From: Theobroma cacao
Lineage: Eukaryota > Streptophyta > Magnoliopsida > Malvales > Malvaceae
Direction of reading: 5' to 3'
DNA length: 64,000 nucleotides
NCBI RefSeq assembly: GCF_000208745.1
Contig: NC_030852.1
Span: 13,388,072 to 13,452,071 of the forward strand
Under the pieces are notes generated by a model that searched no databases, was not told the DNA's origin, and was given only the letters and a program-made list of their open reading frames with translations. Shown here piece by piece: positions 13,606-26,671 of this stretch. The first letter of the stretch is position 1, and every line of letters begins with the position of its first letter. Both the position numbers and the translations under genes were made by a program.

Positions 13606-13851
13606 ATGTTTGAGGAAAAGATGAAGGAGGCAATGGCAAGGGGTTATCGTCTAAGCAAGGTGTCAAGTGTCTCAGACTTTCCTCCTGGTTATGGGAGAGG
13701 TGTTACACCTGTGAGTAGGGAGGAATGCATAAGAATACAACAAGCTTGCATTAAAGAAAATATGGGGAAATCTTAAAAGGTAGAAGAGGACCCGGAAGAG
13801 GATCCGTCAATGTGCTCGGATCAAGGACACGATGATTCTAAAGACACTTAA
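13606..13851 (+). pseudogene. Short conserved reading frame of family 2 (copy C), 81 codons with one stop
   Basis: The frame opens MFEEKMKEAMARGYRLSKVS at the junction and ends after an acidic tail, SMCSDQGHDDSKDT. One internal stop sits at 13774-13776. Copy D on minus (about 22086-21841) has the same protein with other defects and extends further upstream. Lysine and glutamate are abundant; there is no zinc knuckle, protease motif or membrane segment. It lies where gag normally sits, between the primer-binding site and the non-coding module, so it may be a gag remnant or a family-specific protein. I do not recognise it. Confidence 0.5.
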
Positions 13852-16800
13852 TATTTTCGTTGAACTTCGTATTACTTTAAGTTTGGGTAAATGTGGTGTA
13901 AACTAAGTAGTAGTAGTTGTCTGTACAAAGGACTTAAGAGTTTGGCATTTATTTTCGTGTGACTCAAATGGATTATGAAGTAGCTGTTTAAATGACTTGG
14001 TGCATATGGGAATCTTTTGGTATGACAGAGGTGGACTAGCAATATAATTATTGAGGAAGGATATTCACCTTAGTGGTGTGGTTGGTCACCTTAGATAATT
14101 ATTAAAGGTCGACGTAAAAAGTCATTAATCGTACAAGCAACTACAAGACCTGATAAACGATTACCGATTAATCGTGAAAATGTGAAATTTAAAATCTCAA
14201 TTGCAGTTATAATTCGAAAGGATTTGAGAGAAACTAATGAGACTATAGATGACACTTTGAATGGTTAATGTGATTAAGTCGAGGATTGTAAACTTAAGTA
14301 TTGAGGGAATTGTAACCCGATATTCTTATGGATGAGAAATGTTAAAGATATAAGCTGGATAAACAGGCAAAAGGGTCAAAAAGGATAATTCGTTGGTCAA
14401 GTGTTTGTAGTGTGTAGGTAGGTCCTAAAGAGTTGTGCAATGCACAAAAGAAGAAAAAGTTATGTAAGTCTTTTAATTGTTTCTTATGAAGTACGATTGA
14501 TGGTAAGAATAGAGGCACATGGTGCCATGACATTATAAAATGATAATTTGGCACAAATATAGACCATTGGGGGTAAATGATGGAACTTGAGAAAGATGAA
14601 TTCTTGATTAGTAAGGATTGTGAGTATAAGGTGTGGAAAATATGAACTATTTTCATGGTCATTTGTACTAAAATGTCAATAAACTATTTGAATTACAAGA
14701 CAAGAAAGACAATTAATTATGGATGATGAGAATTGTGGGATGCCATAAATAGTGAATAATTATGTGTGTGGTGTTATATATATTGTGAAGTCATTACACA
14801 ATATGGAAAGGACGCCCTAAGGTGGGACTTAATGATTGATGATAAGTGTTAAAGGATAAAATGAGTTGAAAGTATTGACCAGGCCTAATACATATGATAA
14901 GCAAAGAGAAGATACACGTGCGTATGGAAATTGTGGTATAGGCTTAAAAGAAAGCCATGCAGTTGAGAATGATTAGTGTGGTAGCCTTAAAGGTAGAAGA
15001 ATCAATTTGATAAAGTAAATTGCAACAACTACAACGTCACAGGACCGATTGCCCAATGCTACAGCATTAAGAACCCCTCATGGCTAGAAAGCACAAGCAA
15101 ATTGTTAGCGGCATGAAGATGAAACTCACAAGTTGAATTATGGTCATTGATCTTAATGCCAAGCTTTGTTATTTGCAGTTTTAAGTGCGTTGGGAAAGCG
15201 TTTATATGAGTGAATTGAAAAGTTTCTTTATTGCCTTATATATTAGCATGTAAGTAAAAGAGAAGTTAGAGAGTTCTCGAGACTGCTACATTGAGATAAA
15301 CTACCATGTGAAGTATTAAGATGAATAATATGTTGACTAAAGTCAAATCCTAAGAAATAAAGAAGACAAGAGATTAAGCCTTGTTAAAGACTAAGGAAAA
15401 AGTGAGTGAAAGGTTAGAGGAATGTATGAGACATCGACAAGGGATGTCAATACCAAGTGATGAAATTGTGAATGAAGGATTACAAGGGTGGCATAGCAAA
15501 TGAGTTAAAACAAAGTATCGTCATGCAGATTTATAAATCTTCTCTACTTAATTGAATGAAAAAGGATTAGTAACAACATAAGGCCAATTATGTGGCATAT
15601 TAGAAACCCTTGAAGATAAATTGAACAATAAATAGTTGAGCATGCATTTAAATATCTTGGTGAATAAGTGCATGCCTTTTTGGAATGATATGCTCGGAAT
15701 GTTAAAAAGCAACTAAGTGATTAAGTGCTTCGGGAATGCATGAACATCCTTGAGAAGGCATTACCAATCATACACGGCAAGTATAAAATGTGGGATTTTG
15801 AAATTTGCTAAGGAGCCTAACGGTTAAACCACAGGTTAGGTGATCACATGCGGTGGGACATAAGCTTAAGGTGGGTATCTGCAAGGAAATACTCAAGAGG
15901 AATCCTGCTATGAATCTTGTGAAAACGAGCATTAAGTTATGTTGTTACAAAAGGGAGGTTGTAAGCTGAAAGTGATACTCACATTGACATTGAGAGGTAC
16001 TCGAGAAGAACCTTATTTCAAGTCTCACAATTTCAAGTACACATTGTAAATTGGCCAAGGGAGAATGATGTTATATTGTATGAGTGAATAGTACAAAGGA
16101 TGGTTGAAGGTAACCTTGATAATGAAGTTAGATAATGAAAACCTCCTAATATATTTGGAAATTGGAATTCGAAAATGCATGCGGTATGCATGATTCGAAT
16201 GAGTCTAAGTCTTAGGTGACTGGTTAACATCGAAATGCAATAAGGATATAATGTATATGTTAGAGGCATGGAAGAAAATTGAGGAATGAGGATGACTTTT
16301 AAGGATTGTGGTATAGCATAAGATGCAATGATCAAGTAAAGATGAATCCTTGAAGGATCAATAAAATTATAAAGCATGTAAGCATACTGGATTGCAATTT
16401 AATGAAAATGACATTTAGCAAGTGAGATGTGATTAATGACATTATGATGCAAGGATATAGAGTATAATGAAACTTAAGCATATGATTGGAAATGATAAGA
16501 AAGGAGTATAATCATGTGAATGATGTGAAGCTATGCATAGGCATAATGAGAATTCGTATGGATTACGTAAAGCATAACTTATGGTAAGACGCAAGTGGAA
16601 TGATAATTTAAATACCTAGAGAGGCCAATCTGAGATTGATTATACCCCAATGCTTGTAGATTAAATATGAGAGTGTTGACATGCACTATGAAGATTATTA
16701 TATTGAATCTTAGTTATAGATGGGAATGAATAAAGGGAAATTTAGTCTGAAGGCACTTGAATACAAGGAGTCCCACACAATATTTAAATGTGCGTGTACA

Positions 16801-17559
16801 TACGTATGTGTGGAGTTAGTGATGTGCCCAACTAAAGTGAAGAATTGTTCGTAGTGATTCGAGATTTGAACTCAATATAATTGATGAGTTGTATAGATAG
16901 TACAACGATATAAAATCCCATCGAAAGTTGAGCTATGTTGATATAAGAAATTCTAGAGAAATAGTCAAAGAAATAATATCAAGGAAATGTAATCTATAGC
17001 GTGGTTAAGCCATACAAGATAGACGAATATGATTAAGAAGATTGAAGTTGCATAAATGCAAGATAAACATGATGTATGTGGGAATAATTGAAGGCATTAA
17101 CCTCCCTCCCAATGTTGAGAAATACGTTTAGGAATGAATATGGCATGTTTATAATGCTGTGAGCTATATAATAGTGTATGGAGATAAGATGAATGAATGA
17201 ATGTCGAGAAGTTTGACAAGGAATGAAGTAATAAGATGGTGATTAAGTATACAAAGTAAGTATAATATGTTATCAAAATAGGTATGATTGAGATGGAGTT
17301 ATGGTTCAAATTTATTGATGGTGACAAAGACATACTCGATGTTTTAATATAAGAGATAATGATTGTGAAGGGTACCACCGATTTGATTCTAAAAGATGAT
17401 AATAGACATAAGTGAAGTATTCTAGTCGAACTAGAGGTAAACACAGTGGATAAATCAAAATTCCCTATAAAGTAAGGAATGGAATAAGATCATAGAGTGA
17501 GATTAATAACCCGACACCGACGTGAATTCGAGGACGAATTCTATTTAAGCGAGGGAGAC
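13852..17559 (+). mobile_element. Family 2 (copy C) non-coding internal region and polypurine tract
   Basis: About 3.7 kb has no supported gene in any frame. It matches copy D on minus (20001-21840) over its first half. Over 14600-17540 it matches the internal modules of the two family 1 elements. The end carries GAGGACGAATTC and a purine tract, AAGCGAGGGAGAC (17547-17559), next to the LTR, so the element end is correctly organised for plus-strand priming although it encodes no pol. Open frames on the minus strand here are chance. Confidence 0.75.
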
Positions 17560-20000
17560 TGTAGTACCCGTACTTTGTTATGGTGGCTAATAAAGCTTAT
17601 CGGATGCCAATTGAGGTTAATTAGAATGTTTAAAAGTGATGAAAGGTGAAAGGAATATTCTATAGTAAAATACTCTGCACGTGAAGAAATAATAATTAAA
17701 TAATAATATTTTTATTGAGGATGAATTAACGATATAAAAAGTGATTTGGAAGTGAATCAAGGCATAATAAAACATTTTGGGTGTCAAGGAGACAAGTGAA
17801 AAATTTTACAATAAAATAATATTTTACTGATAAAATAATATTAAAATATTAAATTTTATTCAGTGTCGAAATTTTTCATGAAGAAAGAGTATATAGTTAA
17901 TCTAAGTGGAGGAGAGGAGAAGAAGAACAAGGAAATTTTAGAGAAAAATAACGTTAATGGGGGCTCGCGTGTCTTTATTAAATAAAGGTAGCGCGAGTAA
18001 GTAAATATTTAAATATTATGGTGATACCGCGTTGAAGTATAAATTTGATATTTTATTGGTAAAAGTGTTTTCTTTGACTTAACTAAAAAGGAAAAAATTG
18101 AAATTAAAAGATTATGGGAGGACTTAATTAAAAATAGTAAAAACTTTGGAAGCTTTGACTGTTTTCTTTTTCAGCCATAACCCCAAAAGATATTTTCTTC
18201 TTCTTCCTCACCCTCCCACGCCATTTTCTCCCTCCACCATGAAAAAAATCAATTTTCTTTCATTTTCTTTTCTTTGTTTTCTTTTCCATTCCTTTCTTTT
18301 CTTACTTCTTTCTTCTCCTAACTCCTTGAGCATCAAACCTACAGCTTCTAACACCATTTTTCAACACAACTAAACCCTAGGAGAGAGAAGGAAAAAATCT
18401 TTCTTTCTTTCATTTATTTTCTATTTCTACTCCACCATCACCAACACTTGAATTTTCAACCTTAAATCTCCATTTTTAAGGCTAAACGGTATATATTTTT
18501 TCAACTCTTGGAATTTATGAATTTATGGGTTATATTTTTAGATTTTATTTCCTAATTTCTTCAAATTCTTTTTCTTGAAAATATTAAGTTTTTGTTTATC
18601 TATATGCCTCCAAGCTCACCAAGGTAAAGAACCTTTAAATTGGAATAGTTGATATGATGGGTTTGAGAATTAGACTAGAATTCTAAGTTTAAATTTATGA
18701 TATATTTGAAGCTATTATTGTTTATTGGCAATTATAGGTTTTAATGGTATTTCGGGACTACCTATATTAAGAACTTATGGGTGCTAATCTTGTTAGGTGG
18801 CATTGTTAAGGTGAGTGAACTTGCATTAAATTATTTTTGGGAAATATATATGTGTTGGGATAAAGCACTTAAATGATTTTATTTGATTTTTTTTTCTAAA
18901 TCATGCCTAGGAACAAACCCTTGATGTAACGTTTTATATTGTAAAATGTATAATGTGATAAACCCATGCGTTTCTATATTCTGATGATATATATATTATG
19001 CTTTGAATGATAATATTGTCTAATAATTGTAACCACGTGTGTGCGGCATGGGAGTGCACATGCAGGTGATGACAGGTGATTCCAGCTATGTGTGGTGTGG
19101 GAGTGCACATGAGCTAATGACCGGTGGATGATGATTCCAGCTATGTGTGATGTGGGAGTGCACATGAGCTTATGAGTCGGTGGTTGTATACATGTTTACA
19201 CATACCATAGAAATGTTCAAGAAAATATTATGTGATTGCAATAAGTGTTGAATGTTAAAATTGTTAATTTTTTCCAAATTGATTTTCAATACCATGAAAA
19301 AAAAAACTCTTTGTCTTGGTTGTCTTGCTCGAATATTTACTGTGGTTTTTACTTTTCAATTTCATAATGGATCATGGATCCTTCAACACTAAGGGGTTAA
19401 ATAATCAAAGGTCGAATTGAGGGGTTTTACGAGGAAATAAACTAAATTGCATTGTTTTTAACATAAATGCATCATGATTTCTAAACTTTCCTTATTGTTT
19501 GCTTGTTCCCTTCCTATATTCACTCACTGGGTTTATACTCATTCTTTTTAACTTCATATTCTAGTTTTTAGGCTCGAAGGTAGTTGATCCTAGGTAGAGG
19601 TGCTTCCTCCTATTCATCTTACGGTCGGTTTACCAGCACACCCCATGATAGTATCCACGCTAGAGTCACTCCGTTGATAGTCAAGGTCTTTTGTATGTGC
19701 ATATGTTTATTTATATGTAATTCATGAGATTTGCTGTAAACATTGTATGCTTGGTTCGCATGATAATGTCGCCACAGGTTGGCAGATGGTAATATTATTT
19801 TGTGAATGATATATATTCAGTTGCCATGATTTATTATTGAGAAGAGATTATTTTTGAAAATTATGAATTAAGAACTTTAGAGGTAAATGAGGGACAGATG
19901 GTTTAATGAACAAATTTGCATAGAAAGGCTTGCTTAAGCCCAATGGGCCAAGCTTATTGGGTCCATGCACCAGTCATGGCCCGGGATTTGGGCTGTGACA
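17560..20000 (+). repeat. Family 2 3' LTR, copy C (2441 bp)
   Basis: The LTR starts TGTAGTACCCG directly after the polypurine tract and ends GGGCTGTGACA. It matches, in reverse complement, the LTR at 22579-25189 and the solo LTR at 46234-48638. A minisatellite with a GGGAGTGCACATG core sits at about 19020-19190. The bases after 20000 belong to the middle of copy D, so copy C looks inserted into copy D. Confidence 0.85.
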
Positions 20001-21840
20001 AACATCCCAAACATATCATTCCAAAGACATGCACTTATTCTCCAAGATATATAAATGCATACTCATATATTCAATCCTTAGTTTATATTCATAGGTTTCT
20101 AGTATGCCACATAATTGGCCTTGTGTTGTTACTAATCCCTTTCATTCAACTAATTCAAGAAAAGATTTATAAATCTGCATGGCGATACCTTGTTTTAACT
20201 CATTTGCTATGCCACCTTTGTAATCCTTCATTCACAATTTCATCACTAGGTATTGACATCCCTTGTCGATGTCTCATACATTCATCTAACATTTCACTCA
20301 CTGTTTACTTAGCCTTTAACAAGGCTTAATCTCTTGTCTTCTTTATTTCTTAGGATTTGACTTTAGTCAACATATTATTCATCCTAATACTTCACATGGT
20401 AGTTTATCTCAATGTAGCAGTCTCGAGAACTCTCTAACTTTTCTTTTACTTACATGCCAATAAATAAGGCAATAAAGAAACTTTTCAATTCACTCATATA
20501 AAAACTTTCCCAACGCACTTAAAGCTGCAAATAACAAAGCTTGACATTAAGATCAATGACCATAATTCAACTTGAAACTCTTCATGCCACTCACAATTTG
20601 CTCCTGCTTTCTAGCCATGAGGGGTTCTTAACGTGACAGAGTTGGACGGTCAGCACTGCGACATTGCAGCTGTTGGAATTTACTTTATCAAATTGATTCT
20701 TCTACCTTTAAGGCTAACACACTAATCATTCTCAGCCGCATGGCTTTCCTTTAGGCCTATACCACAATTTTCATAAGCACGTGTATCTTCTCTTTGCTTA
20801 TCATATGTACTAGAACAAATCAATACTTTCAACTCATTTTATCCTTTAACACTTATCATCAATCATTAAGTCCCACCTTAAGGCATCCTTTCCATATTGT
20901 GTAATGACTTCACAATTTACATAACACCACACACACAATTATTCACTATTTATGGCATCCCACAATTCTTATCATCCATAATTAATTTTCTTGTCTTGTA
21001 ACTCAAATAGTTTATTGACATTTCAGTACAAATGATCATGAAAATAGTTCATCTTTTCCACACCTTATACTCACAATCCTTACTAATCAAGAATTTATCT
21101 TTCTCAAGTTCCATCATTTACCCCCAATGGCTATATTTGTGCCAAATTATCATTTTATAATGTCATGGTACCATGTGCCTCCACTTTTACCATCAATCGT
21201 ACTTCGTAAGAAACAATTAAAAGACTTACATACCTTTTTCTTTTTTTGTGTATTGCACAACTCTTTAGGACCTACCTACACACCACAGACACTTAACCAA
21301 CGAATTATCCTTTTTGACCCTTTTCCTGTTTATCCAGCATATACCCTTAACATTTCTCATCCACAAAAATATCGGGTTGCAATTCCCTCAATGCTTAAGT
21401 TTACAATCCTCGACTTAATCACATTAACCATTCAAATTGTCATCTATAGTCTCATTAATTTCTATCATATCCTTCCAAATTGTAACTACAATTGAGATTT
21501 CAAATTTCACATTTCCACGATTAATCGGTAATCGTTTGTCAGGTCTTGTAGTTGCCTATACCATTAATGACTTTCTACGTCGATCTTTAATAATTATCTA
21601 AGGCAACCAACCACACCACTAAAGTGAATATCCTTCCTCAATAATTATATTGCTAGTCCACCTCTGTCATACCAAACGATTCTCATATGCACCAAGTCAT
21701 TTAAACAGCTACTTCATAATCTGTTCGAGTCACACGAAAATAAAAGCCAAACTCTTAAGTCCTTTGTACAGACAACTACTACTACTTAGTTTACACCGCA
21801 TTTACCCAGACTTAAAATAATACGAAGTTCAATAAAAATA
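20001..21840 (-). mobile_element. Family 2 (copy D) non-coding internal region, 5' half
   Basis: Read on minus, this matches plus-strand 13850 to about 15700 of copy C. It begins abruptly at 20001, next to the 3' LTR end of copy C. The 3' half of copy D would lie on the far side of copy C and is missing. No pol motif is seen. The plus-strand open frames at 19916-20329 and 21127-21495 are not supported as genes; they are the wrong strand of this element. Confidence 0.75.
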
Positions 21841-22339
21841 TTAAGTGTCTTTAGGATCATCGTCGCCTTGATCCGAGCACATCGACGGATTCTCTTCCCG
21901 GTCCTCTTTTACCTCTTGAGATTTCCCCATTTTATCCTTAATCCAAGCTTGTTGTATTCTCACTCATTCCTTCCTACTCACAGGTGTAGCACCTCTCCCA
22001 CAACTAGGAGGAAAGTCTCGAACACCTGACACCTTGCTTGGATGCTAACCCCTTGCCATTGCCTCCTTCATCTTTTCCTCAAACATTTCCAAAAAGAAAC
22101 TTTTTACGCTTTCCCAAATCTTAGTGCTTACCTCACTTTCAAAGCTCTCACTACTTTCGAGGCTTTCCCTACTGCGAAGCAATATTTCTAAATCCGGTGG
22201 GATCCATCCAAAAGGAATTCGAGACTGGCCACTTTTCTAACTCCCTGGATTAGGGCACCATTGGCTCCTAGTAGTGGAATCTAGCGATCCAATGGCTAGT
22301 ACTGTGAGGGGTACCGGGACTACCGTTACTTCTAGACAT
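21841..22339 (-). pseudogene. Conserved reading frame of family 2 (copy D), frame-broken
   Basis: An ATG at 22339 opens MSRSNGSPGTPHSTSHW and stops after 23 codons. A second frame runs from about 22243 through IPFGWIPPDLEILLRSRES, a serine/glutamate-rich stretch and MFEEKMKEAMARG, with stops at about 22047 and 21968, and ends in an acidic tail at 21841. The part from MFEEK onward matches 13606-13851. The position downstream of the primer-binding site suggests a degenerate gag-equivalent or accessory protein. No known domain is recognised. Confidence 0.5.
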
Positions 22340-22564
22340 GGCGCGTATAATAGGTGCACCTCCAAACCTATACGCAACCAAGCATCAATTGCTTAGTCAT
22401 TTATGCATCATAAGAATAGGTAGGTTTCTAATGAATTAGGGACCTATGTAGCCTCCTGTCCTTGACTTGTGTTGAGCACCCACAATCCAAGGACAAGACT
22501 CTACACGAACTCCAAAAAATTCGTTGACAACCACAAGAACCCCTAGGACTCAACTAAACCTAGA

Positions 22565-22576
22565 GTTCTGATACCA
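22565..22576 (-). other. Primer-binding site, copy D
   Basis: On minus this reads TGGTATCAGAAC, close to the initiator Met tRNA match. It lies beside the 3' end of the LTR at about 22579 and shows that the LTR at 22579-25189 is the 5' LTR of a minus-strand element. Confidence 0.75.
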
Positions 22577-22578
22577 AC

Positions 22579-25189
22579 TTTATCTAGCCCAAACCCCCAA
22601 CCATGACCAGTGCATGGGCCCAATGGCATAGCCCACCAGACCCAAGCAAGCCTCTCTTTCTTTAAGATCTCAACTCATAATCTCTAATAAGAATTCCTTT
22701 GAAATTAGACCGTGAAAACCAAGTATATGTATATATATATATATATNNNNNNNNNNNNNNNNNNNNNNNNNNNNNNNNNNNNNNNNNNNNNNNNNNNNNN
22801 NNNNNNNNNNNNNNNNNNNNNNNNNNNNNNNNNNNNNTATATATATATATATATATATATATCGTTCTCAAAATAGGGTTATCGTTTGTCAACCCTAAAC
22901 AATGTGGTTAATCAAACCAACACACAGGGTGCACAACAATCTCACAATTTACATTTAAGTAATTACATACACAAGTAAAAGACCTTGACTATCATTGAAG
23001 TGACTCTGGACGTGGGTACTGCTACTAGATGCCATGGTACCCACCAAATGGCGAATACAAATGGACACTTCAATCTAGGTCCCAACTACCTCTGGAAACA
23101 TGAAATTAAAAAGAATGAGTATAAACCTAGTGACTGAACATAAGAAGGGAACAAGCAAATGATAAGAAAAATTTAAAAATCATTATGCACTTATGTTAAA
23201 AACAATGCAATTTAGTTTAATTCCTCGTAAAACCATTCAATTTGACCTTTGATTATTTAACCCCTTAGTGTTGAAGGATCCATGATCCATAATGAAATCG
23301 AAAAGTGAAAACCACAATAAATATCCGAGCAAGACAAGCAAGACAGAGAGTTTTTCGTTGCATTGAAAATCAATTTGAAAACAATTAACAATTTCAACAT
23401 TCAACATTCATTGCAATCACATAATATTTTCTCTAACATTTCTATGGTATGTGTAAACATGTATACAACCACCGGCTCATCAGCTCATGTGCACTCCCAC
23501 AACGCACATAGCTGGAATCATCACCCACCGGTCATCAGCACATGTGCACTCCCACATTGCACATAGCTAGAATCAGCCGTCATCACCGGTATGTGCACTT
23601 CCACACCGCACGCGCGGTTACAATTATCACACAATATTATCATTCAAAGCATAACCTACATATCGCATAATATAAGAACACATGAGTTAATCACATTGCA
23701 CAATTTCACAACGTAAAGACATTTCATCAAGGGCTTGTTCTCTAGCACATTTAAAGCAAAGGCAAATAAAGTTTTCAAATGATTCATTCGAACACGTGCA
23801 TTTATCCCAAAACATTTTTAAATGCAAGTTCACTCACCTTAACAATGCCACCTAACAAAACTAGCACCTACAAGCTCTTAATCCAGGTAGTCCCAAAATA
23901 CCATTAAAACCTATCATTGCCAATAAACAGTAATAGCTTCAAATATATCATAATTTAAACTTAATAATTTTAATTGGCATACACTTGATAAACTACATTA
24001 TAGCCTAATTTTTAACATAGAATTCTAGTCTAATTCTCAAATCCATCATATAGACTATTTCAATTTAAAAGGTTCTTTACCTTAGTGAGCTTGGAGGTAT
24101 AAAGATCAATAAAAACCTAACACTTCCAAGAAAAAGAATTTGAAGAAATTAGGAAATAAAATCTGAAAATATAACCCATAAGTTTATAAATTCCAAGAGT
24201 TAAAAATATATACCTTTTAGCCTTAAAATGGAGATTTAAGGTTGAAAATTTAAATGTTGGTGATGGTGGAGTAGAAATAGAAAATAAAGGAAAGAAAGAG
24301 AGATTTTTCCTTCTCTCTCCTAGGGTTTGGTTGTGCTGAAAAATGGTTTTAGAAGCTGCAGGTTTGGTGCCCAAGAAGTTAGGAGAAGAAAGAAGTAAGA
24401 AAAGAAAGGAAAGGAAAAGAAAACAAAGAAAAGAAAATGAAAGAAAATTGATTTTTTATGGTGGAGGGAGAAAATGGCGTTAGTTTGGTGAAAAAAAAGA
24501 AAAAGATATCTTTTGGTGAATATAAGAACCGGTTATGGCTGAAAAAGAAAAGAGTCAAAGCTTCCTTTGGAAGCTTTAACTAATCTAATGATAAAATTAC
24601 CATTTTAGCCTCCAAGGTTTTCACCCTTTTTAATTAAGTCCTTCCACAATCTTTTAATTCCAATTTCTTCCTATTTTTTCTTCCTTAACACTTGTACCAA
24701 TAAAATATCAATTTTATACTTCAACGCAGTATCACTATAATATTTAAATATTTACTTACTCACGTTAGCTTTATTTAATAAAGACACGCAAACCCCATTA
24801 ACATCATTTTTCTTCGAAATTTCCTCGTTCTTCTTCTCCCCCACTTAGATTGACCATATACTCCTTCATGGAAAATTTTGACATTGAATAAAATATTAAT
24901 ATTTTAATATTATTTTATTAATAAAATATTATTTTATTCTAAAATTTTTCACGTGTCTCCTTGACACCCAAAATGTCTTATGATGCCCCGATTCACATCC
25001 GAATCACTTTTTATCTCGCTAATTCATCCTCAATAAAAATATTATTATTCAATTGTTATTTCTTCGCGTGTGAAATATTTTTCTCCAAACTATTCCTTTC
25101 ACTTTTCATTACTTTTAAACATTCTAATTAACCACAATTGGCATCCGATAAGCTTTATTAGCCACTATATCAAAGTATGAGGTATTACA
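22579..25189 (-). repeat. Family 2 5' LTR, copy D, with internal gap
   Basis: Read on minus, it starts TGTAATACC at 25189 and ends in a decayed GGGCTAGATAA near 22579. It matches copy C's LTR at 17560-20000 along its length, including the GTGCAC minisatellite at about 23470-23620. It is longer because of a TA microsatellite that contains an assembly gap. It forms a long inverted repeat with the LTR of copy C. Confidence 0.82.
22747..22837. other. Assembly gap of 91 N inside a TA microsatellite
   Basis: N bases are flanked on both sides by (TA)n. Open frames spanning the gap on both strands are meaningless. True repeat length is unknown. Confidence 0.95.
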
Positions 25190-26049
25190 AATTCCTCCAA
25201 AATCGAACCTTCCTCTAACTTTTCTTCTTTCTCGTTTCTTCCCTCTTTTTACTTTCAAAATCGATTTTCTTTCTTTTTTCTCAAAGGTGCGATTTTTCTC
25301 AAAACCTTGCCTCACCCTTCATTTTCTTATTTATTCCTCACTTCTCATTGGACCAATTCATCCCCCACTCAAATTTCATGCACCAATTTCCTCCCTTGTT
25401 CATTGGCCAATTATCTATTCTCACTTAACTTTTCCATCCGCCACCTTCACTATCCCATCTTTTCTTCCTTTATCATTTATTTCATGCACCACCTTATTCC
25501 TCCAATCTTATTTCATGCACCACCTTTATCTTATATTTTATTTGGTCATTCATTAATCTATTTAAGTCACATGCATCCCACATTTTTCTTTCCTCATTTG
25601 GCCACCTAATGCACCAATCTCTTTACATGCAAATAGATTTACTCTTATTCTTCCTTTTACTTCACATGGGGAGGGTCCCACATGTTCCCCACTAACCTTC
25701 TCCTTTTTGCATGCTATAATTTGTATGTAATAGTAAACCTACATGCACATTTCATTATCCCACATTTCTTTATTATCTCAATTAATTCTCCATTCCTTCC
25801 AAACTCACATTTGTTATTAATGCTTATATCACTAAAATTCCACTCATTAAACTAATATTCTAGAACCAATAAAATAATATTTTATTCATCAAATCATCAA
25901 GATCATGTTATAACTCCCCCACGTAAGTTCAACACATAGATTATGTGAGTTTGTCCACCACTCACAATAGAAATATTTTGATATTATTTTAATAATATTT
26001 TACTAATAAAATATTATTAAATTCTAAAATTTTTCATTTAACTTCAAAT
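25190..26049. other. Unassigned pyrimidine-rich spacer between LTR pieces
   Basis: The plus strand is very T/C-rich. The phrase ATTTCATGCACCACC occurs twice about 40 bases apart near 25475-25530. The last ~150 bases have the AATAAAATAATATT-type texture of the neighbouring LTRs. No gene or clear element end is visible. Confidence 0.4.
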
Positions 26050-26671
26050 GTCGAAATTGTAGATAAGTCCTCAAATTTTTTCCTTATTTATCATTTGACC
26101 CTCTAAACTTTTCATCCTTTACAATTTGCTCCTTCAAATATTTCTTCAATTTCAATTTCTTTTTATCTTCCTTCCTTTACACTTGTACAAATAAAATATC
26201 AAATTAACACTTCATCAAGGTGTCACCATAATATTTAAATATATACTTCCCTACTCTTACTTTATTTAATAAAGGCACGCGAGCTCCACTAACACCGTTT
26301 TTCTTCAAAATTCTTTCTTACTTCTTCTCCTCCACTTAGATTAGCCATATAGTCCTCTTTCGTGACTAATTTCAACAACAAATAAAATATTAATATTTTA
26401 ATATTATTTTATTTCAAAATTCTCCACTTGTCTTATCAGGTCCCAAAGTGTCTTACTTTTTCCTAGTTTACTTCCAAAATGCCGTTTAACTTCGCTAATT
26501 CATTCTCGATAAAATATTATTATTTTATTATTTTCTTGTGTACAAAATATTTTATTTCAAAATATTTCTTTTACCCATCACCGCTCTTTGGCACTTTAAT
26601 TAGCATCCATTGACCCTTCGTCTTGTCGATAAAGTCGTATTGACTTATAAACGAAGGTACAAGGTGTTACA
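26050..26671 (-). repeat. Family 2-like LTR fragment (5' part)
   Basis: Read on minus it begins TGTAACACC at 26671 and follows the same order of blocks as the first ~600 bp of LTR D (24600-25189), with substantial divergence. It ends where a plus-orientation LTR body begins, so the two are head-to-head. Confidence 0.65.

Noticed and set aside
18146..18373. 75-residue plus-strand frame with a hydrophobic start resembling a signal peptide
   Set aside because: It lies in the LTR of copy C. Its low-complexity F/L/S content comes from T/C-rich LTR DNA, and LTR D carries no equivalent intact frame on its sense strand.
19020..19190. Regularly spaced repeats considered as a CRISPR-like array
   Set aside because: Units are adjacent with variable short spacers inside a plant LTR, and no cas genes or bacterial context exist.
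22662..22911. Open frames on both strands spanning the N gap
   Set aside because: They are built from TA microsatellite and unknown bases.
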